Shown piece after piece: positions 24,995-33,224 of a stretch of DNA of 64,000 nt. A program made the translations under genes and the position numbers. A model generated the notes under the pieces. That model had not been told where the DNA came from, made no database searches, and saw nothing but the letters and a program-made list of their open reading frames with translations. The stretch lies in assembly GCA_963703045.1 (NCBI GenBank), contig OY969782.1, positions 1,240,001 to 1,304,000 on the forward strand, in the 5' to 3' direction. Every line of letters starts with the position of its first letter. The first letter of the stretch is position 1. The DNA is from Miltoncostaea sp963703045 (GTDB lineage: Bacteria; Actinomycetota; Thermoleophilia; Miltoncostaeales; Miltoncostaeaceae).

Positions 24995-26858
24995 CGACGC
25001 CGAGGTCCAGCTCGGAGGGGTCCGCGCCGTCGAGGAAGACGCGCGCCCAGACGTCGAGGGTGAGCAGGCTCCACAGCTCCTTGCCGAGGTCGTACCGTCC
25101 GCTGCGGTGCAGTCCCAGCGCGCGCCGGGTGCGCTCCGGCGCCACCAGGGGCTCGCGGCGGGCGTCGGCGCCGAGCATCAGTCGCTCGAGGGCGTCGCCG
25201 AGGCCCCCGCGGAACCAGGGCCCCACCGGTACCGCGAAGCCCACCTTCGGGCGGTCCAGCAGCTCCGCGGGCACCCGGCGGCGGGCGATCTCGCGCACGA
25301 TCACCTTCGTGCGCCGCGGCGTCGCCTTGAGGCCCTCGGGCAGCCGCGCCACGTACTCGGCGAGGTCGTGGTCGAGCAGGGGCATGCGGCCCTCGATCGA
25401 GGCGGCCATGGTCATCTTGTCGCCGCGCACGAGGAGGTTGTCCACCATGTAGCCCTCCACGTCCAGCGCCATCATGCGATCGAGAGGGCCCAGGGCGGGG
25501 TCGAGCGAGGCCAGCAGCGGGCCGAGCGGGCGCGCGGCCGGGTCGGCGAGCGCCGCCAGGCGGTCGGCCCCGAACCACGCCGGCCAGCGCTCGCCCGGGT
25601 CGGCGCTCGCGACCGATCCGACCGCCATCCGCGCCCGGCGCGGCAGGCGGTCCCATGCGGCCAGCCGCCGCAGCCGCCCTGCGCCGACGGCCGGGCGGGC
25701 GACGGCGCCGACCCGCGCCAGCAGGCGGTCGGCGCGGTACTTCGGGTAGCCGCCGAAGAGCTCGTCGCCGCCCTCGCCCGAGAGCACGACGGTCACGTGC
25801 TCGCGCGCCATGCGCGACAGGGCCAGCAGGGGGATCTCCGAGGGCTCGGCGAGCGGCTCGTCCCGGTGCCAGACGGCCTGGGGGAGCAGCCGCAGGAACT
25901 CCGACGCGCCGATCCGGGTCTCGTGGTGGCGGGTCCCGAACGCGCGCGCCGTCGATGCGGCGGCGGGCAGCTCGTCGCTCGACCAGCCGGGGTCGAAGCC
26001 GATCGAGAACGTGCGCACCGGCTCGTCGCTCGCCTCGGCCATGAACGAGAGGATCGTGCTCGAGTCGAGCCCCCCCGACAGGAAGCAGCCCAGGGGCACG
26101 TCGCTGACCAGCCGCCGCTCGACCGCGGTGCGCATCAGGCCCTCGACCTGCGCGGAGGCCTCCTCGAGCGTGACGTCGGCCTTCGGCCCGTACCGGAGCC
26201 TCCACCAGCGCCGGATGGAGACGCCCGACGCATCGACGCTCATCACGTGCCCGGCCGGCAGCTGCCGCACCGCGCGGAACAGCGTGGCCGGGGCCGGCAC
26301 GTAGCGCAGGGTCAGGTAGGCGTCGAGCGCCGCGTCGTCGAGGTCGGACGAGATCCCCGCCGCGAGCAGCGCCTTGATCTCGGAGGCGATCGCCAGTCCG
26401 CCGTCGCGGTGGGCGTAGTAGAGGGGCTTCTTGCCGAACCGGTCGCGCGCCACCAGCACGCGGCCGGCTGTGGCGTCGTGCAGGGCGAAGGCGAACATGC
26501 CCGCGAGGCGCGACATCAGGTCGTCGCCCCACTCCTCGTACCCGTGCACCAGCACCTCGGTGTCCGAGCGGGTCGCGAACCGGTGCCCGGCCCGCTCGAG
26601 CTCGGCCCTCAGCTCGCGGAAGTTGTAGATCTCGCCGTTGAACACGACGCCGACGCTGCCGTCCTCGTTGTGGATCGGCTGATCGCCGCCGGCGAGGTCG
26701 ATGATGGCCAGCCGGCGCATGCCGAGCGCGACGCCGGTCCGGACCAGGCGGCCCTCGCCGTCGGGTCCGCGGTGGACGATCGTGTCGAGCATCGTGCCGA
26801 GGCGGCGGTCGCCCGCGGCCGGGGACGACTCGCCCCAGGTGCCACAGATGCCGCACAT
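24987..26858 (-). CDS. asnB: Asparagine synthetase, glutamine-hydrolysing
   Basis: 623-residue two-domain enzyme. The class II glutaminase domain starts with the catalytic Cys2 (MCGICGTWGE) and has RRLAIIDLAGGDQPI and NGEIYNFRELR. The synthetase domain has the PP-loop SGGLDSSTILSF near 265. It is full length. In surface-polysaccharide loci such paralogues are thought to amidate a sugar carboxylate rather than make asparagine, which would fit the uronic-acid dehydrogenase upstream. First gene of a three-gene operon. Confidence 0.9.
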   Translation of the reverse strand: MCGICGTWGESSPAAGDRRLGTMLDTIVHRGPDGEGRLVRTGVALGMRRLAIIDLAGGDQPIHNEDGSVGVVFNGEIYNFRELRAELERAGHRFATRSDTEVLVHGYEEWGDDLMSRLAGMFAFALHDATAGRVLVARDRFGKKPLYYAHRDGGLAIASEIKALLAAGISSDLDDAALDAYLTLRYVPAPATLFRAVRQLPAGHVMSVDASGVSIRRWWRLRYGPKADVTLEEASAQVEGLMRTAVERRLVSDVPLGCFLSGGLDSSTILSFMAEASDEPVRTFSIGFDPGWSSDELPAAASTARAFGTRHHETRIGASEFLRLLPQAVWHRDEPLAEPSEIPLLALSRMAREHVTVVLSGEGGDELFGGYPKYRADRLLARVGAVARPAVGAGRLRRLAAWDRLPRRARMAVGSVASADPGERWPAWFGADRLAALADPAARPLGPLLASLDPALGPLDRMMALDVEGYMVDNLLVRGDKMTMAASIEGRMPLLDHDLAEYVARLPEGLKATPRRTKVIVREIARRRVPAELLDRPKVGFAVPVGPWFRGGLGDALERLMLGADARREPLVAPERTRRALGLHRSGRYDLGKELWSLLTLDVWARVFLDGADPSELDLGVDG

Positions 26859-27010
26859 CAGACGGTCGGGGGGGCGTGTCGCAGCGGGCGGATCAACGCC
26901 GCGAGGCTACCAGGACGTCCGACGGCCGCGGTCGCCCCGGGGGCCCGGCGCGCCGTTCGGCCAGGGGACAACCCGAACCTCCGGGGGGTCTCGCCGCGTA
27001 GGCGCGGGGC

Positions 27011-27029
27011 TACTGTGGAGGCGCACATG
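27011..27029 (+). promoter_or_regulatory. -10 box and ribosome site of the sugar-transferase gene
   Basis: TACTGT at 27011-27016 lies 10 nt before ATG 27027, with GGAGG between. Either the transcript is nearly leaderless, or GGAGG at 5-nt spacing is used from an upstream promoter. The divergent space from 26859 shows nothing else. Confidence 0.4.
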
Positions 27030-28529
27030 AGAGCGCCCACGGAAGGGTCACGGACGATGACGAGCAGGATCACCGAGACGCCCACCACCCGAGCCGCCGC
27101 GCCCGACGGCCGTACGCCGACCCCGGCCGACAGCTACGGGCGGTCCGCCCGCGCGACCGCCTGGCGGTTGATCGCGGCCGATCTGCTCGTGCTGACCGCG
27201 CTCGCCGGCGCCCTCCTCGTGCTGAGCCACATCACCGAGTTCCCGAGCGGCGGCTTCGCGCTGCGCTCGGGCCTGCTCTTCGCCGCCACGGCTCCCGTCG
27301 CCTTCGCCGTGTTCGGGCTCTACGGGTCGAAGAGCCTCAACATCTCGCCCTTCGACGAGGCGCGCGCCCTCGCCGGCGCCCTGCTCACGCTCGCGTTCGC
27401 GTGGCTCATCCTCGGGATGCTGTTCCGGCCGGGCAGCTTCGGCCGGCCCGAGGCGGCCGCGATGCTCGTCTGGCTGCCGATCGCCTTCATCTCGGCCCTC
27501 GTGATCCGCGGCGTGGTGCGGGGCATCGCGCGTCGGCGCCGTCCGGAGCGCATCCTGATCCTCGGCGCCGGCAGGACCGGCCAGATGGTGGCCCGCGGCA
27601 TCCAGGCCAGCGACGGCTCGATCGTGGTCGGCTTCGTCTACGACAACCCGATGGAGATGGACGCGAGCCTGCGCGGGGTGCCGATCATCCCCGAGCAGGG
27701 CGGTCTCAACGCGGCGATCCAGGCGACCGGGGCGACCCGCCTGCTGCTCGCCTTCTCCCAGTCGCCGAGCCACGAGGTGCTCGAGTCGATCCGGCACTCC
27801 GACTTCGGCCGGCTGCCGGTCTCGATCGTGCCGCGGTACTTCGAGATCACGCCGCCCCACTCGCGCCTGTCGGACCTCGACGGGATCCCCCTGATCGACC
27901 TGACCAGCGCCGAGCTGTCGCGCAGCGCCCGCTTCGTCAAGCGCAGCCTCGACCTCGTCCTCTCGGTCGGCGCGCTGATCGTGCTCGCGCCCGCCTTCGC
28001 CGTGGTCGCCGTCGCGATCCGCGTCAACTCGCCGGGGCCGATCTTCTTCCGCCAGGAGCGCCTCGGCGCCCGCGGCGAGCCCTTCAAGATCTGGAAGTTC
28101 CGGACCATGCGCGCCGACGCCGAGTCGCAGCGGTTCGAGATCGCCCACCTCAACGAGATGAACGGCTCCGGCCCGCTCTTCAAGATGCGCGAGGACCCGC
28201 GCGTCACCCGCGTCGGGCGCCTGCTGCGGCGCACGAGCATCGATGAGCTCCCCCAGCTCCTGAACGTCGTCCGCGGCACCATGAGCCTGGTCGGACCCCG
28301 TCCCTTCGTGACCCACGAGGCCGTCCAGATCGAGGGATGGGGACAGCGCCGACTCGACCTCGCACCCGGCATCACCGGCCTGTGGCAGGTGCGCGGCCGC
28401 AACGACGTCCCGTTCGAGGAGATGGTCCAGCTCGACTACATGTACGTCACCAACTGGTCGGTCTGGTGGGACCTGCGCATCCTGCTGCTGACCGTGCCGA
28501 GCGTCCTCAGCCGGCGCGGGGCCTCCTGA
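27027..28529 (+). CDS. Undecaprenyl-phosphate sugar phosphotransferase
   Basis: 500-residue initiating enzyme of polymer synthesis (WbaP/CpsE type). Four N-terminal membrane helices are followed by a Rossmann-like CoA_binding_3 domain (ILILGAGRTGQMVARGI), a fifth helix (KRSLDLVLSVGALIVLAPAF) and the catalytic domain with FFRQERLGARGEPFKIWKFR, DELPQLLNVVRG, SLVGPRPF and PGITGLWQVRGR. It transfers a sugar-1-phosphate to the lipid carrier. ATG 27027 is chosen for GGAGG 5 nt upstream; ATG 27057 is the alternative. The open frame continues far upstream but there it is antisense to asnB. Confidence 0.92.
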   Translation: MRAPTEGSRTMTSRITETPTTRAAAPDGRTPTPADSYGRSARATAWRLIAADLLVLTALAGALLVLSHITEFPSGGFALRSGLLFAATAPVAFAVFGLYGSKSLNISPFDEARALAGALLTLAFAWLILGMLFRPGSFGRPEAAAMLVWLPIAFISALVIRGVVRGIARRRRPERILILGAGRTGQMVARGIQASDGSIVVGFVYDNPMEMDASLRGVPIIPEQGGLNAAIQATGATRLLLAFSQSPSHEVLESIRHSDFGRLPVSIVPRYFEITPPHSRLSDLDGIPLIDLTSAELSRSARFVKRSLDLVLSVGALIVLAPAFAVVAVAIRVNSPGPIFFRQERLGARGEPFKIWKFRTMRADAESQRFEIAHLNEMNGSGPLFKMREDPRVTRVGRLLRRTSIDELPQLLNVVRGTMSLVGPRPFVTHEAVQIEGWGQRRLDLAPGITGLWQVRGRNDVPFEEMVQLDYMYVTNWSVWWDLRILLLTVPSVLSRRGAS

Positions 28530-28583
28530 GCCCCGCGGGACGCTAGTCTGGTACGCCCCGGCCCGCGTCGAGGTCCGTACATC

Positions 28584-29354
28584 GTGATCCACCCACTGAC
28601 ACGACGTCTGCGACTCGCCGGCCTCGTGCTCGCGCTGCTCGCGGCCACGGCCGGCCCGTCCCTGGGTCAGTCCCTGCCCGGCGGGCCCGACCTGCCGCCC
28701 CCGGACCCCGCCCCGGCTCCGGCCCCCGCGCCCACCCCCGCTCCGCGGCCCGCGCCGGCGCCGGCCCCCGCGCCCGCGCCGGCCCCGACGCCCGCCCCCT
28801 CGGCTCCGTCGGTTGCGCCCGAGCAGACCGGGCCGACGCCCGAGGAGCTCCGGGCGGAGGCCGCGAGGGAGGCCGCCGCGGCGCGCGCGGCGGCCGCGCG
28901 GCGGCGGGCCGCGGCCGAGCGCCGCCGACAGGCGGCCATCCGCCGCGAGCGTCAGGCGCGCGCGGAGGAGTTCCGCGACCTCCAGAGCTTCCGCACCGGT
29001 GTGGCGAGCACCGCGACCGTGCTCGACGAGGCATCCGAGAGCCTCGAGTCGGCGTCCGTGGCCGCCGCGGTCGTGTCGGCCCCGGGCGCCGACGCGGCGC
29101 CCGCCGGCGACAGCCGGGGCGCGGGGCCGCTCCTGCTGATGCTGCTGGCCGCGTCCGGCCTGAGCGCCGTGCTGGCGCTGCTGCCCCTCGGGCTGCGGTC
29201 GGCGCGGACCGACCTCGATCCACGCCCCCTGGAGCGCGCGGGGGTGTTCGTGGTCGAGCGCCTGCCGTTCGTCGAGCAGCGCGGCGTGGAGCTCGCCGGC
29301 GTGTCGGTGGCGTGCCTGCTGGTGGCCGCCCTCATCCTGACGGGGCTCGTCTAG
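28584..29354 (+). CDS. Exported Pro/Ala-rich membrane protein, unknown function
   Basis: 256 residues. Signal peptide or anchor (LAGLVLALLAATAGPSLG), then a long Pro/Ala repeat (about 35-75), an Ala/Arg/Glu-rich coiled coil (about 83-130), and two hydrophobic segments at about 182-200 and 238-255. Unknown family. Its position beside the initiating transferase suggests a cell-envelope role. GTG 28584; TAGTCT at 28544-28549 is a possible -10. Its TAG stop lies in a CTAG shared with the stop of the convergent gene. Confidence 0.6.
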   Translation: MIHPLTRRLRLAGLVLALLAATAGPSLGQSLPGGPDLPPPDPAPAPAPAPTPAPRPAPAPAPAPAPAPTPAPSAPSVAPEQTGPTPEELRAEAAREAAAARAAAARRRAAAERRRQAAIRRERQARAEEFRDLQSFRTGVASTATVLDEASESLESASVAAAVVSAPGADAAPAGDSRGAGPLLLMLLAASGLSAVLALLPLGLRSARTDLDPRPLERAGVFVVERLPFVEQRGVELAGVSVACLLVAALILTGLV

Positions 29355-30519
29355 GGGGTCGGGACCCCCGCGAGGCGCCGGAAGACCGCCTCGTAGCGCG
29401 ACAGCGTGCGGGTCGCCGGGAACTCGGCTGCGGCGCGCGCGTGGGCGGCCGCGCCCATGCGCGCCCGCAACGCCGGGTCGGCCACCAGCCGGCCGAGCCG
29501 CTCGACGAGGGCGTCCTCGTCGCCGACCGGCACGACGAACCCGCTCTCGCCGTCGACGACGATCTCGGGCACCCCCTCGGGGTCGGTCATCACGACCGGC
29601 CGTGCCGCGGCCATCGCCTCGAGCACCGAGACCGGGTAGGTCTCCTGCACGGAGGTCAGGCACTTGACGTCGAGTGCCGGCAGCAGGGCGGCCACGTCCG
29701 TCCGGAACCCCGCGAACGTCACCCGGTCGGCGATGCCGAGCGACACGGCCAGGGCGCGCAGCTCGTCCTCGCGGGCCCCGCTGCCGAGCAGCACGAGGCG
29801 CAGGGCGGGCGCGTGCGGGGCCAGGCGCGCGATGGCGCGCAGCAGCAGGTCGTGGTCCTTCTCGGGCCGCAGCGCGGCGACGCAGCCGACGACCACGGCA
29901 TGGGCGTCGAGGCCGAGGGCCGCCCGCGCGGCGGCGGTGTCGGCCGCCTCCGGCGGCGGCCCCACCTCGACGCCATTCGGGATGATCGCGTGGCGCACCC
30001 GGCGCCAGGGCCGGGTGCCGAGCCCCTCCCGGGCGCGCAGGTACTCGAGCTGCGCGGGCGTGAGCAGGATCAGCATGTCGATCAGCTTCAGCAGCTCGAC
30101 ACCCCCGGGGGCAGGCTCGGGATGCCGATGTCCTTGCCGCCGATCTGGTGGAGGCCGATCGCCGTGCCGCGGGCGCCGCCGAGCCGGGCCGCCGGCGCCC
30201 CGACCAGCATCGCCGCGTGGTGCGGGGTCAGCAGCACCACGTCGATGCGCCGGTCGCGGAGCCACCTCGCGACGACGGCAACCGAGCCGAGGTGCTGCCA
30301 GCGCCGGCGGCCGAGGACCGTGACCGGCACGCCCGCCTCCTCGAACCGGCCGGCCATCTGACCGGCGTCGCGCAGGCAGAGCACCTCGGTGCGGAAGCGG
30401 TCCCGGTCGATGCCCGAGAGCACCTGCAGCTGGAGCGTCTCGGCGCCCCCGAGCGGCAGGGTCGTGGTGACCATGCAGACCCGGATCCGGCCGTCGCCCG
30501 CCCGCGTGCCCCCGCTCAC
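29351..30519 (-). pseudogene. Glycosyltransferase, GT4-like, frameshifted
   Basis: The N-terminal half has VCMVTTTLPLGGAETLQLQV and LLTPHHAAMLVGAPAARLGG and ends prematurely after GIPSLPPGVSSC. The C-terminal half has AIIPNGVEVG, GCVAALRPEKDHDLLLRAIA, YPVSVLEAMAAARPVVMTD in another frame. The break is at the CCCCCGGGGG run at 30102-30111; adding one G restores PGGVELLKLIDML and a protein of about 389 residues. GTG 30519 overlaps the upstream stop by 4 bp. Confidence 0.8.
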
Positions 30520-31658
30520 GCCGCCCGGCCGGCGATCGATTCGAGCACCCGCTCGGTCTCGTCGACCGCCGCGCGCAACGTGAAGCGGTCGTGCAGGCGG
30601 GCGCGGGCGGCGGCGCCCATCTCCTGCGCCCGGCCGGGGGGGCCGATCACGCGCAGGATCGCCTCGGCGAGGCCCGCCGGGTCCCGGGGGGCCACCAGGT
30701 GGCCGGTCACGCCGTCCTCGATCATCTCCGGCAGGCCCCCGATCGCCGTGCAGACCGCCGGGACCCCGGCCGCCATGGCCTCGAGCACCGAGAACGGGAA
30801 GCACTCGACCGTGTAGGACGAGAGCACGACCACGTCGATCAGGCGCAGCAGCTCGGGGATGTCCCCGCGCATGCCGGCGAAGATCACCCGGTCGCCGAGG
30901 CCGAGCTCGGCGGCCAGCCGCTCCGAGTCGGGGCGGCACGGGCCGTCGCCCACGACCAGCAGCCGCGCCTGCGGCATGCGGTCGATGACGGCGCGACCGG
31001 CCCGCAGGAAGGTCGCGTGGTCCTTCTCGGGCCGCTGCACGGCCACGATGCCGACCACCCGGTCGCCGTCGGCGATGCCGAGATCGCGCGCGAGCGCCGG
31101 GTCGGCCGGCCGCGCGGGGCCGGCCGACCCGGGATCGACCCCGTTGCGGATGATCCGGATCTTGGCGCCGCTCAGGCCCAGGTCGTTGACCAGGTAGGGG
31201 ACCTGGCCGAAGGCGACGCCGAAGTAGTAGTCGGTGAGCCGGTCGAGCAGGCGGTCGCCGACGCGGGTGCGCAGCCGCCGGCGCACGTCGCCGCAGTTGT
31301 GCTTCCACACGACGCGCGCGGGCACGCGGGCCGCCGTGGCGGCCACGCGGCCGAGCACCTCGGCGTTGAAGCCGTTCATCGTCACCACGTGCGGCCGGTA
31401 CTCGCGCATCAGCCGAACCAGACGCGCGGCGGCCGACCCCGCCTGCCGGGTCCCGGCGCCGAGCGCCACCAGCCGCACGCCCGCCGCCTCGACGTCGGGC
31501 GCGAGCGCGCCGGGCTCCTTGATGCAGCAGACGAGGCACTCGAACCGATCGGGGTCGAGCATCCGCACGAGGTGCGTGATGTGCCGCTCGGCCCCCCCGA
31601 CACCGAGGCTCGGCTGCACGAACATGAGCCGGATGCGCCCAGGCGCGGCCGACCCCAT
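30516..31658 (-). CDS. Glycosyltransferase, GT4-like
   Basis: 380-residue GT-B enzyme, related to the downstream gene. N-terminal domain FVQPSLGVGGAERHITHLVR; donor domain RIIRNGVDPGSAG, GIVAVQRPEKDHATFLRAGR, SSYTVECFPFSVLEAMAAGV (the E-x7-E region), PAVCTAIGGLPEMIEDGVTG. It starts at ATG 31658, which overlaps the upstream stop by 1 bp (TGATG). Part of the wzz-wzy-GT-GT operon. Confidence 0.9.
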   Translation of the reverse strand: MGSAAPGRIRLMFVQPSLGVGGAERHITHLVRMLDPDRFECLVCCIKEPGALAPDVEAAGVRLVALGAGTRQAGSAAARLVRLMREYRPHVVTMNGFNAEVLGRVAATAARVPARVVWKHNCGDVRRRLRTRVGDRLLDRLTDYYFGVAFGQVPYLVNDLGLSGAKIRIIRNGVDPGSAGPARPADPALARDLGIADGDRVVGIVAVQRPEKDHATFLRAGRAVIDRMPQARLLVVGDGPCRPDSERLAAELGLGDRVIFAGMRGDIPELLRLIDVVVLSSYTVECFPFSVLEAMAAGVPAVCTAIGGLPEMIEDGVTGHLVAPRDPAGLAEAILRVIGPPGRAQEMGAAARARLHDRFTLRAAVDETERVLESIAGRAA

Positions 31659-33208
31659 CAGCGGAAGCCCGTCTCGTAGGCGAACTCGGGAGCCGCCTCC
31701 GGTTCGGGCGGCGGTGGCGGCGGCAGATCGTCGGGCTCCGGTTCGAGCTCACCCCGCAGGGCGCGGTCGCCGAGTCCCGCCGCGATGCCGGCCCAGACGA
31801 AGAACAGCCCCATCAGGAACGTGAAGACGCGCATCTCGACGAGGCCCGCGTTGATCAGGAACCCGATCCAGGCGCACCAGAAGCTGAAGACGAAGCCGCG
31901 CGACAGCAGGCCCCGTTGCGGCAGCACGATCCAGGCGCGGGCGGTCGCGATCGTGACCGCCCCGATGATCGCGAGCCACGTGCCGAGGCCGATCCAGCCC
32001 AGCTCCGCACCGATCGTGAGGTGGGTGTTGTGACCGATGAACCCGCGACCGAGCTCCCAGTCGATGTTGCCCCAGTTCTGATGGTGGATCGTGTTGACCT
32101 CGGGGAACCGGCTGATGCCCCACCCGACGAGCTTCTCCTGGTCGATCGCCCAGATCGCGGTGGCCCAGTCGTTGAGGCGGCTCTCGATCTCGCTCGGCGA
32201 GGCGACCCCGCCCTGCTGGCGATCGGCGCTGAGGAACTTCTGCCAGTTGATGCCGACCACCGCGAGCGCCGACGCCAGCACCACCACGTACCAGCGGCGG
32301 AAGCCGCGCGCGAACATGGTCCCGAGCACCACCGCGAGGGCGGCCGCGAGCCAGATCGCCCGGGTCTGGGTGAAGAAGATGCCGATCGGGATGATCAGCG
32401 CGCTGGCGATCACGAGCTTGCGGCGACGCACGTCGGCCTGGACGCTGAGGAAGATCGCCGCGATCATGCCGGCGACCATCGTCAGGCCGTCGGCGGCCGA
32501 GTTGAGCAGCGGGCCGCGGCCGCGCTCGGGGTTGATGCCGAGCTCCGGGTCGAGGATCTGACGGGGGAAGACCAGGGGACGCGGGCCGATCTTGTAGAAG
32601 ATCGCCATCAGCGCCACGTAGAGGCCCAGCGCGATCACGAAGACCAGGAAGCTCTTGACCGCCCGCCGGTCGGTCATGGTCTGGCGGGCGATCACGAAGG
32701 CCGTGAAGGGGAACAGGCCGCCGCGCAGGATCAGCGAGAGCGGCGTCAGGGAGTTGTCGGCCGGCAGCGTGTGCGGCGCGAAGAACGAGATGACGTTGAT
32801 CAGCAGGTACACGAGCATCAGCAGCTCGGTCAGGCCGAAGCGCTGCAGCGGGCGGCGCCCGGTGACCACCGCGATGAACCAGCCTCCGACGAGCGCGAGG
32901 AAGGTCAGCCGCTCGAGCGGGACGCCGGGAAGGGTCTCGGTGAAGAGCGCGGCGAACAGCCAGACCAGGATGCCGACGCTCGAATCGCGGGCGATGCCGA
33001 AGGCGACCGCCGCGGCGAGGCCGAGGCCGAGGATCACCGTGCCGGCCGCCACCGGGGACTCGGAGCCCGAGGCCTGGCGGCCGATCAGCTCGACCAGCAC
33101 GACCGTCAGCAGCACGAGGCCCATGCCGACCGCGAACCGGGTCAGCTCCTGACGCGGGAGGCGGCGGGGCATCCCGCCGCCCCCCGCGGGGAGGGTCAGT
33201 CGCGCCAC
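31658..33208 (-). CDS. Wzy polymerase / O-antigen-ligase-like protein
   Basis: 516-residue protein with about 12 membrane helices and a large external loop around residues 330-395 (VGWGISRFPEVNTIHHQNWG, then RGFIGHNTHLTIGAELGWIG). The GHNTHLTIGAELG region matches the conserved H-N-x-x-L/H motif of the Wzy_C/ligase family. It probably polymerises repeat units or ligates the polymer. The acidic, Pro-rich C-terminus (PEPDDLPPPPPPEPEAAPEF) is cytoplasmic. GTG 33208 is the outer start; ATG 33172 is possible. The Wzz-like gene ends 16 nt upstream. Confidence 0.8.
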   Translation of the reverse strand: MARLTLPAGGGGMPRRLPRQELTRFAVGMGLVLLTVVLVELIGRQASGSESPVAAGTVILGLGLAAAVAFGIARDSSVGILVWLFAALFTETLPGVPLERLTFLALVGGWFIAVVTGRRPLQRFGLTELLMLVYLLINVISFFAPHTLPADNSLTPLSLILRGGLFPFTAFVIARQTMTDRRAVKSFLVFVIALGLYVALMAIFYKIGPRPLVFPRQILDPELGINPERGRGPLLNSAADGLTMVAGMIAAIFLSVQADVRRRKLVIASALIIPIGIFFTQTRAIWLAAALAVVLGTMFARGFRRWYVVVLASALAVVGINWQKFLSADRQQGGVASPSEIESRLNDWATAIWAIDQEKLVGWGISRFPEVNTIHHQNWGNIDWELGRGFIGHNTHLTIGAELGWIGLGTWLAIIGAVTIATARAWIVLPQRGLLSRGFVFSFWCAWIGFLINAGLVEMRVFTFLMGLFFVWAGIAAGLGDRALRGELEPEPDDLPPPPPPEPEAAPEFAYETGFR

Positions 33209-33224
33209 GGTGCGGCCGGGTCGC

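Noticed and set aside
24870..27026. Very long open frame upstream of the sugar-transferase start
   Set aside because: It is antisense to the well-supported asnB and has Arg/Gly-rich shadow composition; the real gene starts at 27027.
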